NCBI GenBank assembly: GCA_964509125.1
Contig: CAZDVZ010000026.1
Span: 1-27,802 of the forward strand
Length of the DNA: 27,802 nt
DNA from: SIG653 sp964509125
GTDB lineage: Bacteria; Bacillota; Clostridia; Oscillospirales; CAG-382
Direction of reading: 5' to 3'
In this document: positions 1 to 6,570 of the stretch, piece after piece
How positions within the stretch are numbered: the first letter of the stretch is position 1
Layout: the number at the start of each line of letters is the position of its first letter
The notes under the pieces: model-generated
Told to the model about the DNA's origin: nothing
What the model saw: only the letters and a program-made list of their open reading frames with translations
Databases searched by the model: none
Position numbers and translations under genes: made by a program

Positions 1-54
1 ACCTGTGACCTCCTGCTTGTAAGGCAGATGCTCTCCCAGCTGAGCTAAACCCCC
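1..54 (-). tRNA. tRNA-Val (anticodon TAC), 3' part cut off by window edge
   Basis: On the minus strand the acceptor GGGGGTT, the D-arm block TAGCTCAGCTGGGAGAGC and the anticodon arm CTGCCTTACAAGCAGG can be read. The seven-base loop CTTACAA gives anticodon TAC, hence valine. The T arm and the 3' acceptor strand lie outside the window. Two consensus promoters on the same strand (117-145 and 260-288) point at it, so it is probably the first gene of a tRNA transcript that continues to the left. Confidence 0.93.
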
Positions 55-116
55 ACGATTGCCATATTTAATTTTGTTGAGACTTCTTTGAGAGGTTTTC
101 CCTCGCAACGTGATGT

Positions 117-145
117 ATTATATCACACATTTTTCCATTTGTCAA
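117..145 (-). promoter_or_regulatory. Proximal promoter of the tRNA-Val transcript
   Basis: On the minus strand TTGACA (145-140) and TATAAT (122-117) are separated by exactly 17 bases, a full sigma-A consensus. The tRNA 5' end lies about 63 bases downstream of the -10 box. Such perfect promoters are typical of stable RNA genes. Confidence 0.85.
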
Positions 146-259
146 TACCTTTTTTTGATTTTTTTGAGATTTTTTTCAAAAGCGAACTGAAAACCAAAAC
201 TCAAAAACAATACAAAAAACAGATGGAAAAAGCACGCCGTGCGTCACTCAACAGGCAAG

Positions 260-288
260 AGTATATCACACTTATCGGCGTTTGTCAA
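260..288 (-). promoter_or_regulatory. Distal promoter of the tRNA-Val transcript
   Basis: A second minus-strand promoter, TTGACA (288-283), 17-base spacer, TATACT (265-260), lies about 143 bases upstream of the proximal one. Tandem strong promoters are usual for tRNA and rRNA operons. The rest of the gene-free stretch 55-346 is AT-rich with long T and A runs, and I see no credible gene in it. Confidence 0.75.
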
Positions 289-346
289 GACCTTTTTTCT
301 TTTTTTTTGCAAAAAACAAAATCTTTTTTATTTTTTTGCAGAACTA

Positions 347-375
347 TTGATTAGTTTTCCAAAAGATGATATAAT
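347..375 (+). promoter_or_regulatory. Promoter of the cohesin-like lipoprotein gene
   Basis: TTGATT (347-352), 17 bases, TATAAT (370-375). It lies about 60 bases upstream of the chosen start codon at 437 and on the same strand. Confidence 0.65.
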
Positions 376-436
376 AAGTATGCTTAATAAATAATTGCCA
401 TTTGGCTATTTAAAATTCAATAAAAAGGATATGACT

Positions 437-1144
437 ATGAAATTTTCAAAACTCTTTTCTTTATTTGTAACATCGGTTTTAGTTTTTGGAGTTACATCAT
501 GTGGGAGCAGCCATGATAATCAATCGGACGAGGGTAAAGGAACCTTTGAAGAAAATACATCCCAAGCTTCCCAAATAATTAATATATCCTCGGACTTTTC
601 CACGGATTCGGACGATCACTCTCACGATTTTTCTCTCAGCGTTGAAGCAATCCCATCTGAAACGGAGCCGGGTATTATTAACGCTGTTATTACCCTGGAT
701 CATATACACACACCTCTTATCGGAATTGAATTTCAAATTTCATATTCAAGCAACACAGTTGAAGGCGTCTACACGGAGACAGAAGACATGGGGAAATTTA
801 TGACTGTTGTTCCCACCTATACAACAACTTTAGGCGTAGATGCTCCACGATTTGAGCAGATCTGCAAATACGAACGTGCTTCAAGCCTTTATAAATGCAT
901 ATTTGTTGATCTTCTTTCTTATCCCTCTGCCGCTTCGGGACAAACCTTACCTCCTGTTTCTAATCCCGGCGAGATCGTTATCACCATTCCTTTTAAAGTA
1001 AATCATGACGCAACAGCGGGCAAAACCGTTACTTTTACTTTAATGGAAGATACCGTAAAAGGGACTTCGGCGGAACTTAAAGGAATCGTTGGTGACGGCG
1101 CAAGCGTAACATATGTATTGAAAGACTCCGACATCGTTTCATAA
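437..1144 (+). CDS. Cohesin-like domain lipoprotein
   Basis: About 235 residues. The N-terminus MKFSKLFSLFVTSVLVFG is a signal peptide ending in a lipobox (VTSC), so Cys-22 is the probable lipidated residue and the protein sits on the outer face of the membrane. A Ser/Asp/His-rich linker follows, then a beta-rich domain from about residue 70 to the end. That domain has cohesin-type features: a GIEFQISY strand, an aromatic/hydrophobic YKCIFVDL strand, and PGEIVITIPFKV followed by AGKTVTFTL. Cohesins bind dockerins, and dockerin remnants occur elsewhere in this window; binding here is inference. ATG 437 is preferred over ATG 431 because AAGG at 425-428 lies 8 bases before it. The gene is followed by a hairpin terminator. 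It could be another immunoglobulin-like adhesion fold. Confidence 0.68.
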   Translation: MKFSKLFSLFVTSVLVFGVTSCGSSHDNQSDEGKGTFEENTSQASQIINISSDFSTDSDDHSHDFSLSVEAIPSETEPGIINAVITLDHIHTPLIGIEFQISYSSNTVEGVYTETEDMGKFMTVVPTYTTTLGVDAPRFEQICKYERASSLYKCIFVDLLSYPSAASGQTLPPVSNPGEIVITIPFKVNHDATAGKTVTFTLMEDTVKGTSAELKGIVGDGASVTYVLKDSDIVS

Positions 1145-1153
1145 AAAAATCAA

Positions 1154-1237
1154 AAAGCCGTGAATGCTCAAAAGAGATTTTAAGTGCAGCAGTAAACATT
1201 CATTATCTCTTTTTTGCACTCACGGTTTTATTTTTTT
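1154..1237. terminator. Bidirectional hairpin terminator between convergent genes
   Basis: A long imperfect inverted repeat (AAAGCCGTGAATGC... paired with ...GCACTCACGGTTTTA) ends in a T run at 1231-1237 and is preceded by an A run at 1142-1148. It can stop the lipoprotein transcript on the plus strand and the GH43 transcript on the minus strand; the GH43 stop codon lies at 1236-1238, at its edge. Confidence 0.8.
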
Positions 1238-2117
1238 AGTTTAAAGGATATGGTTGTTCTTCAAATGTATGTGTGCCGCATTTCAAAACATTTTCTCCAT
1301 CCTCCAAAGAAAACTCTATTGTTGCAACAGAAAGCTTTCTTGGCTGCACCTTCCCCACTTCATCGTGAGTGTGATATACAATAAACATTTTTTCTTTATC
1401 CGGGGAATAAGTTATGCAATGATGCCCAATACCGCTTACGGTTTTATTATCGCCAACCAATATAGGGTTATTTTTATATCTTACAAATTCGCCCAATGGG
1501 GTTTCCGAAACAGCATAACAAACACAATAAAACGGTGATTCAAAATGAGAAGCGGAATATGTAAGATAATATTTACCGTCTTTTTTAAGCATATACGGAG
1601 CTTCCACCACTCCCGCTTGATTACATTCATATGGCTCTTTTGCTTGAAGAATGATCTTCTCTGTTGAGAGATCCGGAGTTATCATATCATCCTTCATTTT
1701 GCAACCCCAAAGCGAATATTCATGTCCTTCTCTCCACGAAACGTAATATATATACATATCGTCTCCGTCGAAGAAAATGTGACCGTCAATGGAATGATCG
1801 AACAAAAAGCCTTGCGGCACAAAAGGGCCCATGGGTGAATCTGCAACTGCCATACCCATATGCTCATTTGCCGTGAAAAGCATATAGAATTTCCCATTTT
1901 TTTCCTTTACGTCAGGTGCCCAATAGCAACGGTCAAAGCCGCAAGCGTTTTCAAGACAAAGCCCTTTATTTTCCCAATTGACAAGATCTGTTGAAGTGTG
2001 GACTTCATATGCATAGTCTACCGCGGAAGACGTTCCGTATAAATAATACACACCATTGTAAAACAATATATCAGGGTCGGCATACCCTTTTAATATGGGA
2101 TTTTTAAATGTTTTCAT
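1236..2117 (-). CDS. Glycoside hydrolase family 43 (cytoplasmic)
   Basis: 293 residues, the normal length of a single-domain GH43 five-bladed beta-propeller (arabinofuranosidase/xylosidase type). Visible landmarks are the N-terminal YADPDILFYNG with the candidate catalytic base (Asp-14 or 16), WAPDVKEKNGKFYMLFTA, SIDGHIFFDGDD with the probable pKa-tuning Asp, VVEAPYMLKKDGKYYLTYSA with the probable acid Glu, and a GIGHH motif late in the fold. No signal peptide is present, so it should act on oligosaccharides taken into the cytoplasm. The start has GGAGGAG upstream at suitable distance. It is divergent from the hydroxyacid operon. Exact sugar specificity cannot be read from sequence alone. Confidence 0.9.
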   Translation of the reverse strand: MKTFKNPILKGYADPDILFYNGVYYLYGTSSAVDYAYEVHTSTDLVNWENKGLCLENACGFDRCYWAPDVKEKNGKFYMLFTANEHMGMAVADSPMGPFVPQGFLFDHSIDGHIFFDGDDMYIYYVSWREGHEYSLWGCKMKDDMITPDLSTEKIILQAKEPYECNQAGVVEAPYMLKKDGKYYLTYSASHFESPFYCVCYAVSETPLGEFVRYKNNPILVGDNKTVSGIGHHCITYSPDKEKMFIVYHTHDEVGKVQPRKLSVATIEFSLEDGENVLKCGTHTFEEQPYPLN

Positions 2118-2149
2118 ATTATCTCCTCCAATATTTCATTACACTTTGT

Positions 2150-2178
2150 ATTTTACAACAAAACCCAAAAAAAGTCAA
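2150..2178 (-). promoter_or_regulatory. Promoter of the GH43 gene
   Basis: Minus strand TTGACT (2178-2173), 17-base spacer, TAAAAT (2155-2150), about 33 bases upstream of the GH43 start codon. Confidence 0.7.
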
Positions 2179-2208
2179 GGTAATTAGCACAAAGTTCTTT
2201 CATGATTA

Positions 2209-2237
2209 TTGACATTTTTTGTATTGTATGCTATACT
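2209..2237 (+). promoter_or_regulatory. Promoter of the hydroxyacid operon
   Basis: TTGACA (2209-2214), 17 bases, TATACT (2232-2237), about 70 bases upstream of the first start codon at 2306. It faces away from the GH43 promoter. Confidence 0.8.
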
Positions 2238-2305
2238 TTTGTAAAAGAATAAAATTTGGGCGGCTTGTTGCCCTAAACATTTTTCAAAAAATCAGGAGTG
2301 CACTT

Positions 2306-3433
2306 ATGGGATATCTTAAATTTAAATGCGAAGCTCTTGAGAGCTTCTGTCTCGACGCTTTTGTTAAATTTGGCTTTACAAAAGAAGAAAGCCGAATTAT
2401 TACTGACGTTTTGCTTCTTTCCGATCTCTACGGAATTGAATCTCACGGAATGCAACGTCTTGTACGCTATCACAAAACCATAGCGAAAGGCATGGTTAAA
2501 GTTGATGCAAAACCTGAAATTGTTTTTGAAACGCCTATCACCGCAGTTATTGATGCTCACGACGGCATGGGGCAACTCGCAGGGCACAAAGCGATGGAGC
2601 TTGCCATCCAAAAAGCAAAGACCGCAGGTGTAGGTATTGTCTCCGTTAGGAATTCCAACCACTACGGTATTGCGGGATATTATGCAAAAATGGCTTGCGA
2701 CGAGGGTTTAATGGGCTTTTCGTGCACCAACTCCGAAGCCATTATGGTTCCCACAAACGGCAGGCTTGCAATGATAGGATCCAACCCTATTGCAGTGATG
2801 ATGCCCGCAGAGCCTTACCCTTTCCTGTTTGACGCTTCTACAACTGTTGTTACAAGAGGAAAACTTGAAATGTACAACAAAAGCGGAAAAGCTCTCCCCG
2901 AAGGTTGGGCGCTTGACAAAGACGGACACGATTCTACAGATGCTCCGGATGTACTTAAAAACATTGTTGCAAAGAACGGCGGTGGCATAATGCCTTTAGG
3001 TGGTTCAAAAGAAGTTAACGGAAGCCACAAAGGATATGGTTGGGGTATGGTTTGCGAGATCTTTTCATCCATTCTTTCTATGGGTATGACCTCCAATAAA
3101 TGTATGCAAGGTACAAAAGGTGGCATTTGCCATGGATTCATGGCGATCAACCCCGCTTTCTTCGGTGATGCGGAAGCAATTAAGGAACATCTTTCAAACT
3201 ATCTCAACGAGCTTCGTGAAAGTCCAAAGGCGGAAGGTGCAGAGCGCATTTACACTCACGGCGAAAAAGAGATATTCGCCATTGCCGACAGAAAAGAAAA
3301 CGGAATCAGCGTAAACGAAAACACATATAGAGAAATGGCAGATATGGCAAAATATCTTGATATGGACATTGAAAAATATTTCGGCAAGGTTGAACTTTCC
3401 GAAAACACAAATATGTTTGGAAACAACTATTAA
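2306..3433 (+). CDS. Ldh_2-family malate/L-lactate-type dehydrogenase
   Basis: 375 residues. This NAD(P)-dependent oxidoreductase family (malate, lactate, sulfolactate, ureidoglycolate and 2,3-diketogulonate enzymes) has its own fold, unrelated to classical LDH/MDH. Family marks present are SHGMQRL (catalytic-region His-47), NSNHYGIAGYYA, GSNPIAVMMPA, a nucleotide-binding segment around DASTTVVTRGK, and the late GSHKGYGWGM block. The ATG at 2306 is chosen because AGGAG at 2294-2298 lies 7 bases before it; the open frame further upstream has no such site. It is the first gene of an operon with malic enzyme and a LarA homologue, which favours malate as substrate: oxidation of a malate enantiomer to oxaloacetate or the reverse. 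Substrate is inferred from context. Confidence 0.87.
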   Translation: MGYLKFKCEALESFCLDAFVKFGFTKEESRIITDVLLLSDLYGIESHGMQRLVRYHKTIAKGMVKVDAKPEIVFETPITAVIDAHDGMGQLAGHKAMELAIQKAKTAGVGIVSVRNSNHYGIAGYYAKMACDEGLMGFSCTNSEAIMVPTNGRLAMIGSNPIAVMMPAEPYPFLFDASTTVVTRGKLEMYNKSGKALPEGWALDKDGHDSTDAPDVLKNIVAKNGGGIMPLGGSKEVNGSHKGYGWGMVCEIFSSILSMGMTSNKCMQGTKGGICHGFMAINPAFFGDAEAIKEHLSNYLNELRESPKAEGAERIYTHGEKEIFAIADRKENGISVNENTYREMADMAKYLDMDIEKYFGKVELSENTNMFGNNY

Positions 3434-3450
3434 TTTTAGGAGAATTTATC

Positions 3451-4641
3451 ATGAGCGACAAAAAAATGACAATTGCAGAAGAAAGCCTTGCTTTACACTA
3501 TGAAAAAAAGGGTAAGATCGAAGTTGTAACAACTGTTAAAGTTGAAGATAAACATGACCTTTCTTTAGCTTATACACCCGGTGTTGCAACACCCTGTCTT
3601 GAAATACAAAAAAATGTTGACCTTTCATACGAACTTACACGCCGTTGGAATATGTGCCTTGTTGCCACAGACGGAACGGCAGTTTTGGGACTTGGTGACA
3701 TCGGCCCCGAAGCCGGTATGCCTGTTATGGAAGGAAAATGTGTTCTTTTCAAAGCATTTGCAGATGTTGACGCATTTCCTCTTTGCATTAAAAGCAAAGA
3801 TGTTGATGAGATAGTAAATACGATTTATCTCATTTCGGGTAGCTTTGGCGGTGTTAACCTTGAAGATATTTCTGCTCCGCGTTGCTTTGAAATTGAAAAG
3901 AAGCTTAAAGAAAAATGTGATATTCCCATTTTCCACGATGACCAGCATGGCACAGCTATAATCACCCTTGCAGGTCTTACAAACGCACTTCGTGTTGTTG
4001 GGAAGAAAAAAGAAGATGTTTCCATCGTTATTAACGGTGCAGGTGCCGCAGCCATTTCCATTACACGTTTGCTTCTTACTGCCGGCTTTAAAAACATTAC
4101 ACTTTGTGACCGTAAAGGTGCAATTTACCAAGGCAGAGCAGAGGGCATGAACCCCATTAAAGAAGAAATCGCGAAACAGACAAACAAAACCAAAAAAGCA
4201 GGTACACTTGCAGATATGCTCGTTGGTGCAGATGCATTTATCGGTGTTTCCGCTCCTAATATGGTTACGGCGGACATGGTTAAAACCATGGCAAAAGATC
4301 CCATTGTTTTTGCCTGTGCAAACCCCACTCCCGAAATTTATCCCGACGAAGCAAAAGCCGGCGGTGCTGCTGTTATTGCCACAGGCAGAAGTGACTTTCC
4401 AAACCAGATCAACAATGTTTTAGCTTTCCCCGGCATTTTCAGAGGAGCTTTTGACGTTCGCGCAAGGGACATTAACGACGAAATGAAACTTGCGGCTGCA
4501 TCTGCTTTGGCAAACCTTATTACAGACGAAGAACTTAATGCGGAATACATTATTCCCGCACCTTTCGATCCGAGAGTTGGCAAAGCCGTTGCCGCAGCTG
4601 TTGCCGAAGCTGCACGCAAAACAGGCGTAGCGAGAATTTAA
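3451..4641 (+). CDS. NAD(P)-dependent malic enzyme
   Basis: 396 residues, the short bacterial form. It oxidatively decarboxylates L-malate to pyruvate with a divalent metal. Seen in order: LAYTPGVA with the catalytic Tyr-41, VMEGKCVLFK with the candidate catalytic Lys, LEDISAPRCFEIE and HDDQHGTA carrying metal and substrate acids, the dinucleotide loop INGAGAAAISI, and FACANPTPEI. The start has AGGAG 8 bases upstream. It lies 17 bases after the dehydrogenase gene and 4 bases before the racemase-like gene, so all three are probably one transcript linking malate, oxaloacetate and pyruvate. Confidence 0.95.
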   Translation: MSDKKMTIAEESLALHYEKKGKIEVVTTVKVEDKHDLSLAYTPGVATPCLEIQKNVDLSYELTRRWNMCLVATDGTAVLGLGDIGPEAGMPVMEGKCVLFKAFADVDAFPLCIKSKDVDEIVNTIYLISGSFGGVNLEDISAPRCFEIEKKLKEKCDIPIFHDDQHGTAIITLAGLTNALRVVGKKKEDVSIVINGAGAAAISITRLLLTAGFKNITLCDRKGAIYQGRAEGMNPIKEEIAKQTNKTKKAGTLADMLVGADAFIGVSAPNMVTADMVKTMAKDPIVFACANPTPEIYPDEAKAGGAAVIATGRSDFPNQINNVLAFPGIFRGAFDVRARDINDEMKLAAASALANLITDEELNAEYIIPAPFDPRVGKAVAAAVAEAARKTGVARI

Positions 4642-4645
4642 GCTT

Positions 4646-5914
4646 ATGAAGATAAATTTTCCATACGGTAAAACAAAACTGCCATTTGAAATTGAGGACA
4701 GCCGAGTTTCGGCTGTTCTCGCATCAAAAGCAGAGGATTTTAAAACAACACTTTCCGAAACAGAGCTTGTAAGAAACGCCCTCAACTCCCCTGTTGAAAG
4801 CGAAAGACTTTCTGACCTTGCACAAAAGGCAAAAAAAGTTGTGGTTATTTCAAGTGATCACACACGACCCGTTCCCAGCCATGTAACAATGCCCGTAATT
4901 TTGGAAGAATTGAGAAGCAAAAACCCAAATGTTGATATTACAATTCTCATTGCCACAGGAATGCACAGGGCAACGACTCATGATGAACTTGTCGCAAAAT
5001 ACGGTGCAGAGATCGTTAAAAACGAAAAAATTGTTGTTCACAATGCTTATATTGATGAAGACATGATATTTTTAGGCATTCTTCCCTCAGGCGGTGAGCT
5101 TTGGGTCAATAAATTGGTTGGAGAAGCAGACTTACTTATTTCCGAAGGGTTTATTGAGCCTCACTTCTTTGCGGGCTTTTCCGGCGGCAGAAAATCTGTC
5201 CTTCCCGGTGTTGCTTCTAAAAAAACCGTTCTTTGGAACCACAACGCAAGGTTTATCGCCCACAATAATGCAAGAGCGGGAAGCATTAAAGGAAACCCCA
5301 TTCATGAAGATATGCTTTTTGCCGCTAAAGCCGCAAAACTTTCTTTCATACTCAATGTTGTGATAAACAGCGAAAAAAAGGTTATTGCCGCCTTTTCGGG
5401 GAATCTTGAAGCGGCACACGCCAAAGGCTGTGAATTTGTGTCGAATTTGGCACAAGTTAAAAGTGTTAAAAGTCCTATTGTTATGGTTACAAATGGTGGA
5501 TATCCATTGGATCAAAATATGTACCAAACTGTTAAAGGGCTTACAGCCGCAGAATCATGTGTTGAAGATGACGGCGTGATTATTATGATGTCATCATGCA
5601 GTGATGGACATGGCGGTGAGTTTTTCTATCACTTGCTCGCCGACGAAAAATCTGCTGCAGATGCCAAAGCACATCTTGACGGCGTACCGCCTTCTGAAAC
5701 CCAATTTGACCAATGGGAAGCTCAGATACTTGCAAGAATACTTACAAAATGTACAGTTATTATTGTAAGCACTGACTGTGACCCAAAGATGTTTGTCGAT
5801 ATGCATATGATACACGCATCAACCATTGAAGATGCGCTTTCCATAGCGGAAGAAAAAGTAGGTAAAGGAAAAATTACCGTTATTCCAGACGGAGTTGCGG
5901 TTATTGTTAAATAA
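4646..5914 (+). CDS. LarA-type nickel-dependent 2-hydroxyacid racemase (malate racemase candidate)
   Basis: 422 residues, family length. LarA enzymes use a covalent nickel-pincer nucleotide to racemise or epimerise 2-hydroxyacids by hydride transfer. The key residues of Lactiplantibacillus plantarum LarA are all matched with a shift of one: DHTRPVP at 71-77, His-107 (ATGMHR), His-173 (PHFFAGFSGG), the pincer-carrying Lys-183 (GGRKS) and the nickel ligand His-199. It starts 4 bases after the malic enzyme stop with no strong ribosome site, so translational coupling is likely. No LarB, LarC or LarE cofactor genes are in the window, so they must be elsewhere. Neighbours suggest D/L-malate as substrate rather than lactate; that is inference. 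Confidence 0.88.
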   Translation: MKINFPYGKTKLPFEIEDSRVSAVLASKAEDFKTTLSETELVRNALNSPVESERLSDLAQKAKKVVVISSDHTRPVPSHVTMPVILEELRSKNPNVDITILIATGMHRATTHDELVAKYGAEIVKNEKIVVHNAYIDEDMIFLGILPSGGELWVNKLVGEADLLISEGFIEPHFFAGFSGGRKSVLPGVASKKTVLWNHNARFIAHNNARAGSIKGNPIHEDMLFAAKAAKLSFILNVVINSEKKVIAAFSGNLEAAHAKGCEFVSNLAQVKSVKSPIVMVTNGGYPLDQNMYQTVKGLTAAESCVEDDGVIIMMSSCSDGHGGEFFYHLLADEKSAADAKAHLDGVPPSETQFDQWEAQILARILTKCTVIIVSTDCDPKMFVDMHMIHASTIEDALSIAEEKVGKGKITVIPDGVAVIVK

Positions 5915-5932
5915 AAATTTTTTATAAAAGGG

Positions 5933-5980
5933 AGCTGCCTTGAACGTGGGGTTAAATTCACATTCAAGGCAGCTTTTTTT
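5933..5980 (+). terminator. Rho-independent terminator of the hydroxyacid operon
   Basis: A perfect 12-bp stem (AGCTGCCTTGAA at 5933-5944 with TTCAAGGCAGCT at 5963-5974) is followed by a T tract to 5980. It lies 19 bases after the stop codon. Confidence 0.95.
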
Positions 5981-6048
5981 ACCTTTCTGTTCCATCGAAA
6001 ATCATTGCATTTATTTAAAGATATTTATTTAAATATAGCCAAAACTTC

Positions 6049-6077
6049 TTGACACGCCGCTTGATCTGTTCTATAAT
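6049..6077 (+). promoter_or_regulatory. Consensus promoter of the marR-exporter operon
   Basis: TTGACA (6049-6054), 17 bases, TATAAT (6072-6077): a perfect sigma-A promoter, 50 bases upstream of the MarR start. A strong promoter overlapped by a palindrome suggests repression is the normal state. Confidence 0.88.
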
Positions 6078-6093
6078 AGTTGCGTTTGCAACT
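6078..6093 (+). promoter_or_regulatory. Probable MarR operator palindrome
   Basis: AGTTGC (6078-6083), four-base centre GTTT, GCAACT (6088-6093). This perfect inverted repeat starts at the base after the -10 box and covers the expected transcription start. MarR-family repressors usually bind such 16-20 bp palindromes at their own promoter, so autorepression of the operon is likely. Confidence 0.65.
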
Positions 6094-6126
6094 GTTGACA
6101 CTACAACAATTTTCGAGGTTTGATAT

Positions 6127-6570
6127 ATGATAAAAACAATGAAAACATTAAACAACATCTGTCGCGCTCAATCCGTATATCGCAATAAAGCCATAGGAGA
6201 AAATGAACTCCTCCCCACGCATTTTGCATTTGTACTTGTAATTTGCAAATTTCCCAACAGGTCACAAGAGGATATAGCAAAAGAACTTTGCCTTGACAAA
6301 AGTACCGTGGCAAGAACACTTTCTTATCTTGAAGCTCACGGATATGTCACGCGATTACAAAATGAAGTAGACAAACGCCAATATCTTGTTTGCCCTACGG
6401 AGAAAATGCTTTCTGTTTTTCCAAAAATCAAACGTGCAAACAAAAAATGGAACGCCATTATTGAAGACGGAATTTTAAAAGAAGATCTTGAAGTTTTTTA
6501 TAAAGTGCTTTCACAAATGGAAGAAAAAGCAAAAATATTTTTAGAAGGAGAAGAGGTGGAAAAGCAATGA
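6127..6570 (+). CDS. MarR-family transcriptional repressor
   Basis: 147 residues, normal for MarR proteins, which act as homodimers with a winged helix-turn-helix. The recognition region reads SQEDIAKELCLDKSTVART, followed by the wing with the family DKR signature (NEVDKRQYLVCPTEK). GAGG at 6115-6118 lies 8 bases before the ATG. Its stop overlaps the start of the first exporter gene by 4 bases (ATGA), so regulator and exporter are co-translated. MarR proteins beside exporters commonly sense a toxic small molecule and release the promoter; the ligand is unknown. Confidence 0.93.
   Translation: MIKTMKTLNNICRAQSVYRNKAIGENELLPTHFAFVLVICKFPNRSQEDIAKELCLDKSTVARTLSYLEAHGYVTRLQNEVDKRQYLVCPTEKMLSVFPKIKRANKKWNAIIEDGILKEDLEVFYKVLSQMEEKAKIFLEGEEVEKQ

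Noticed and set aside
88..354. Plus-strand frame of 88 codons
   Set aside because: Low-complexity Phe/Lys/Gln sequence made of T and A runs, antisense to two strong tRNA promoters, no ribosome site.
2219..2305. Upstream extension of the Ldh_2 gene
   Set aside because: The extra codons overlap the -10 box and lack a ribosome site, while AGGAG sits correctly before ATG 2306.
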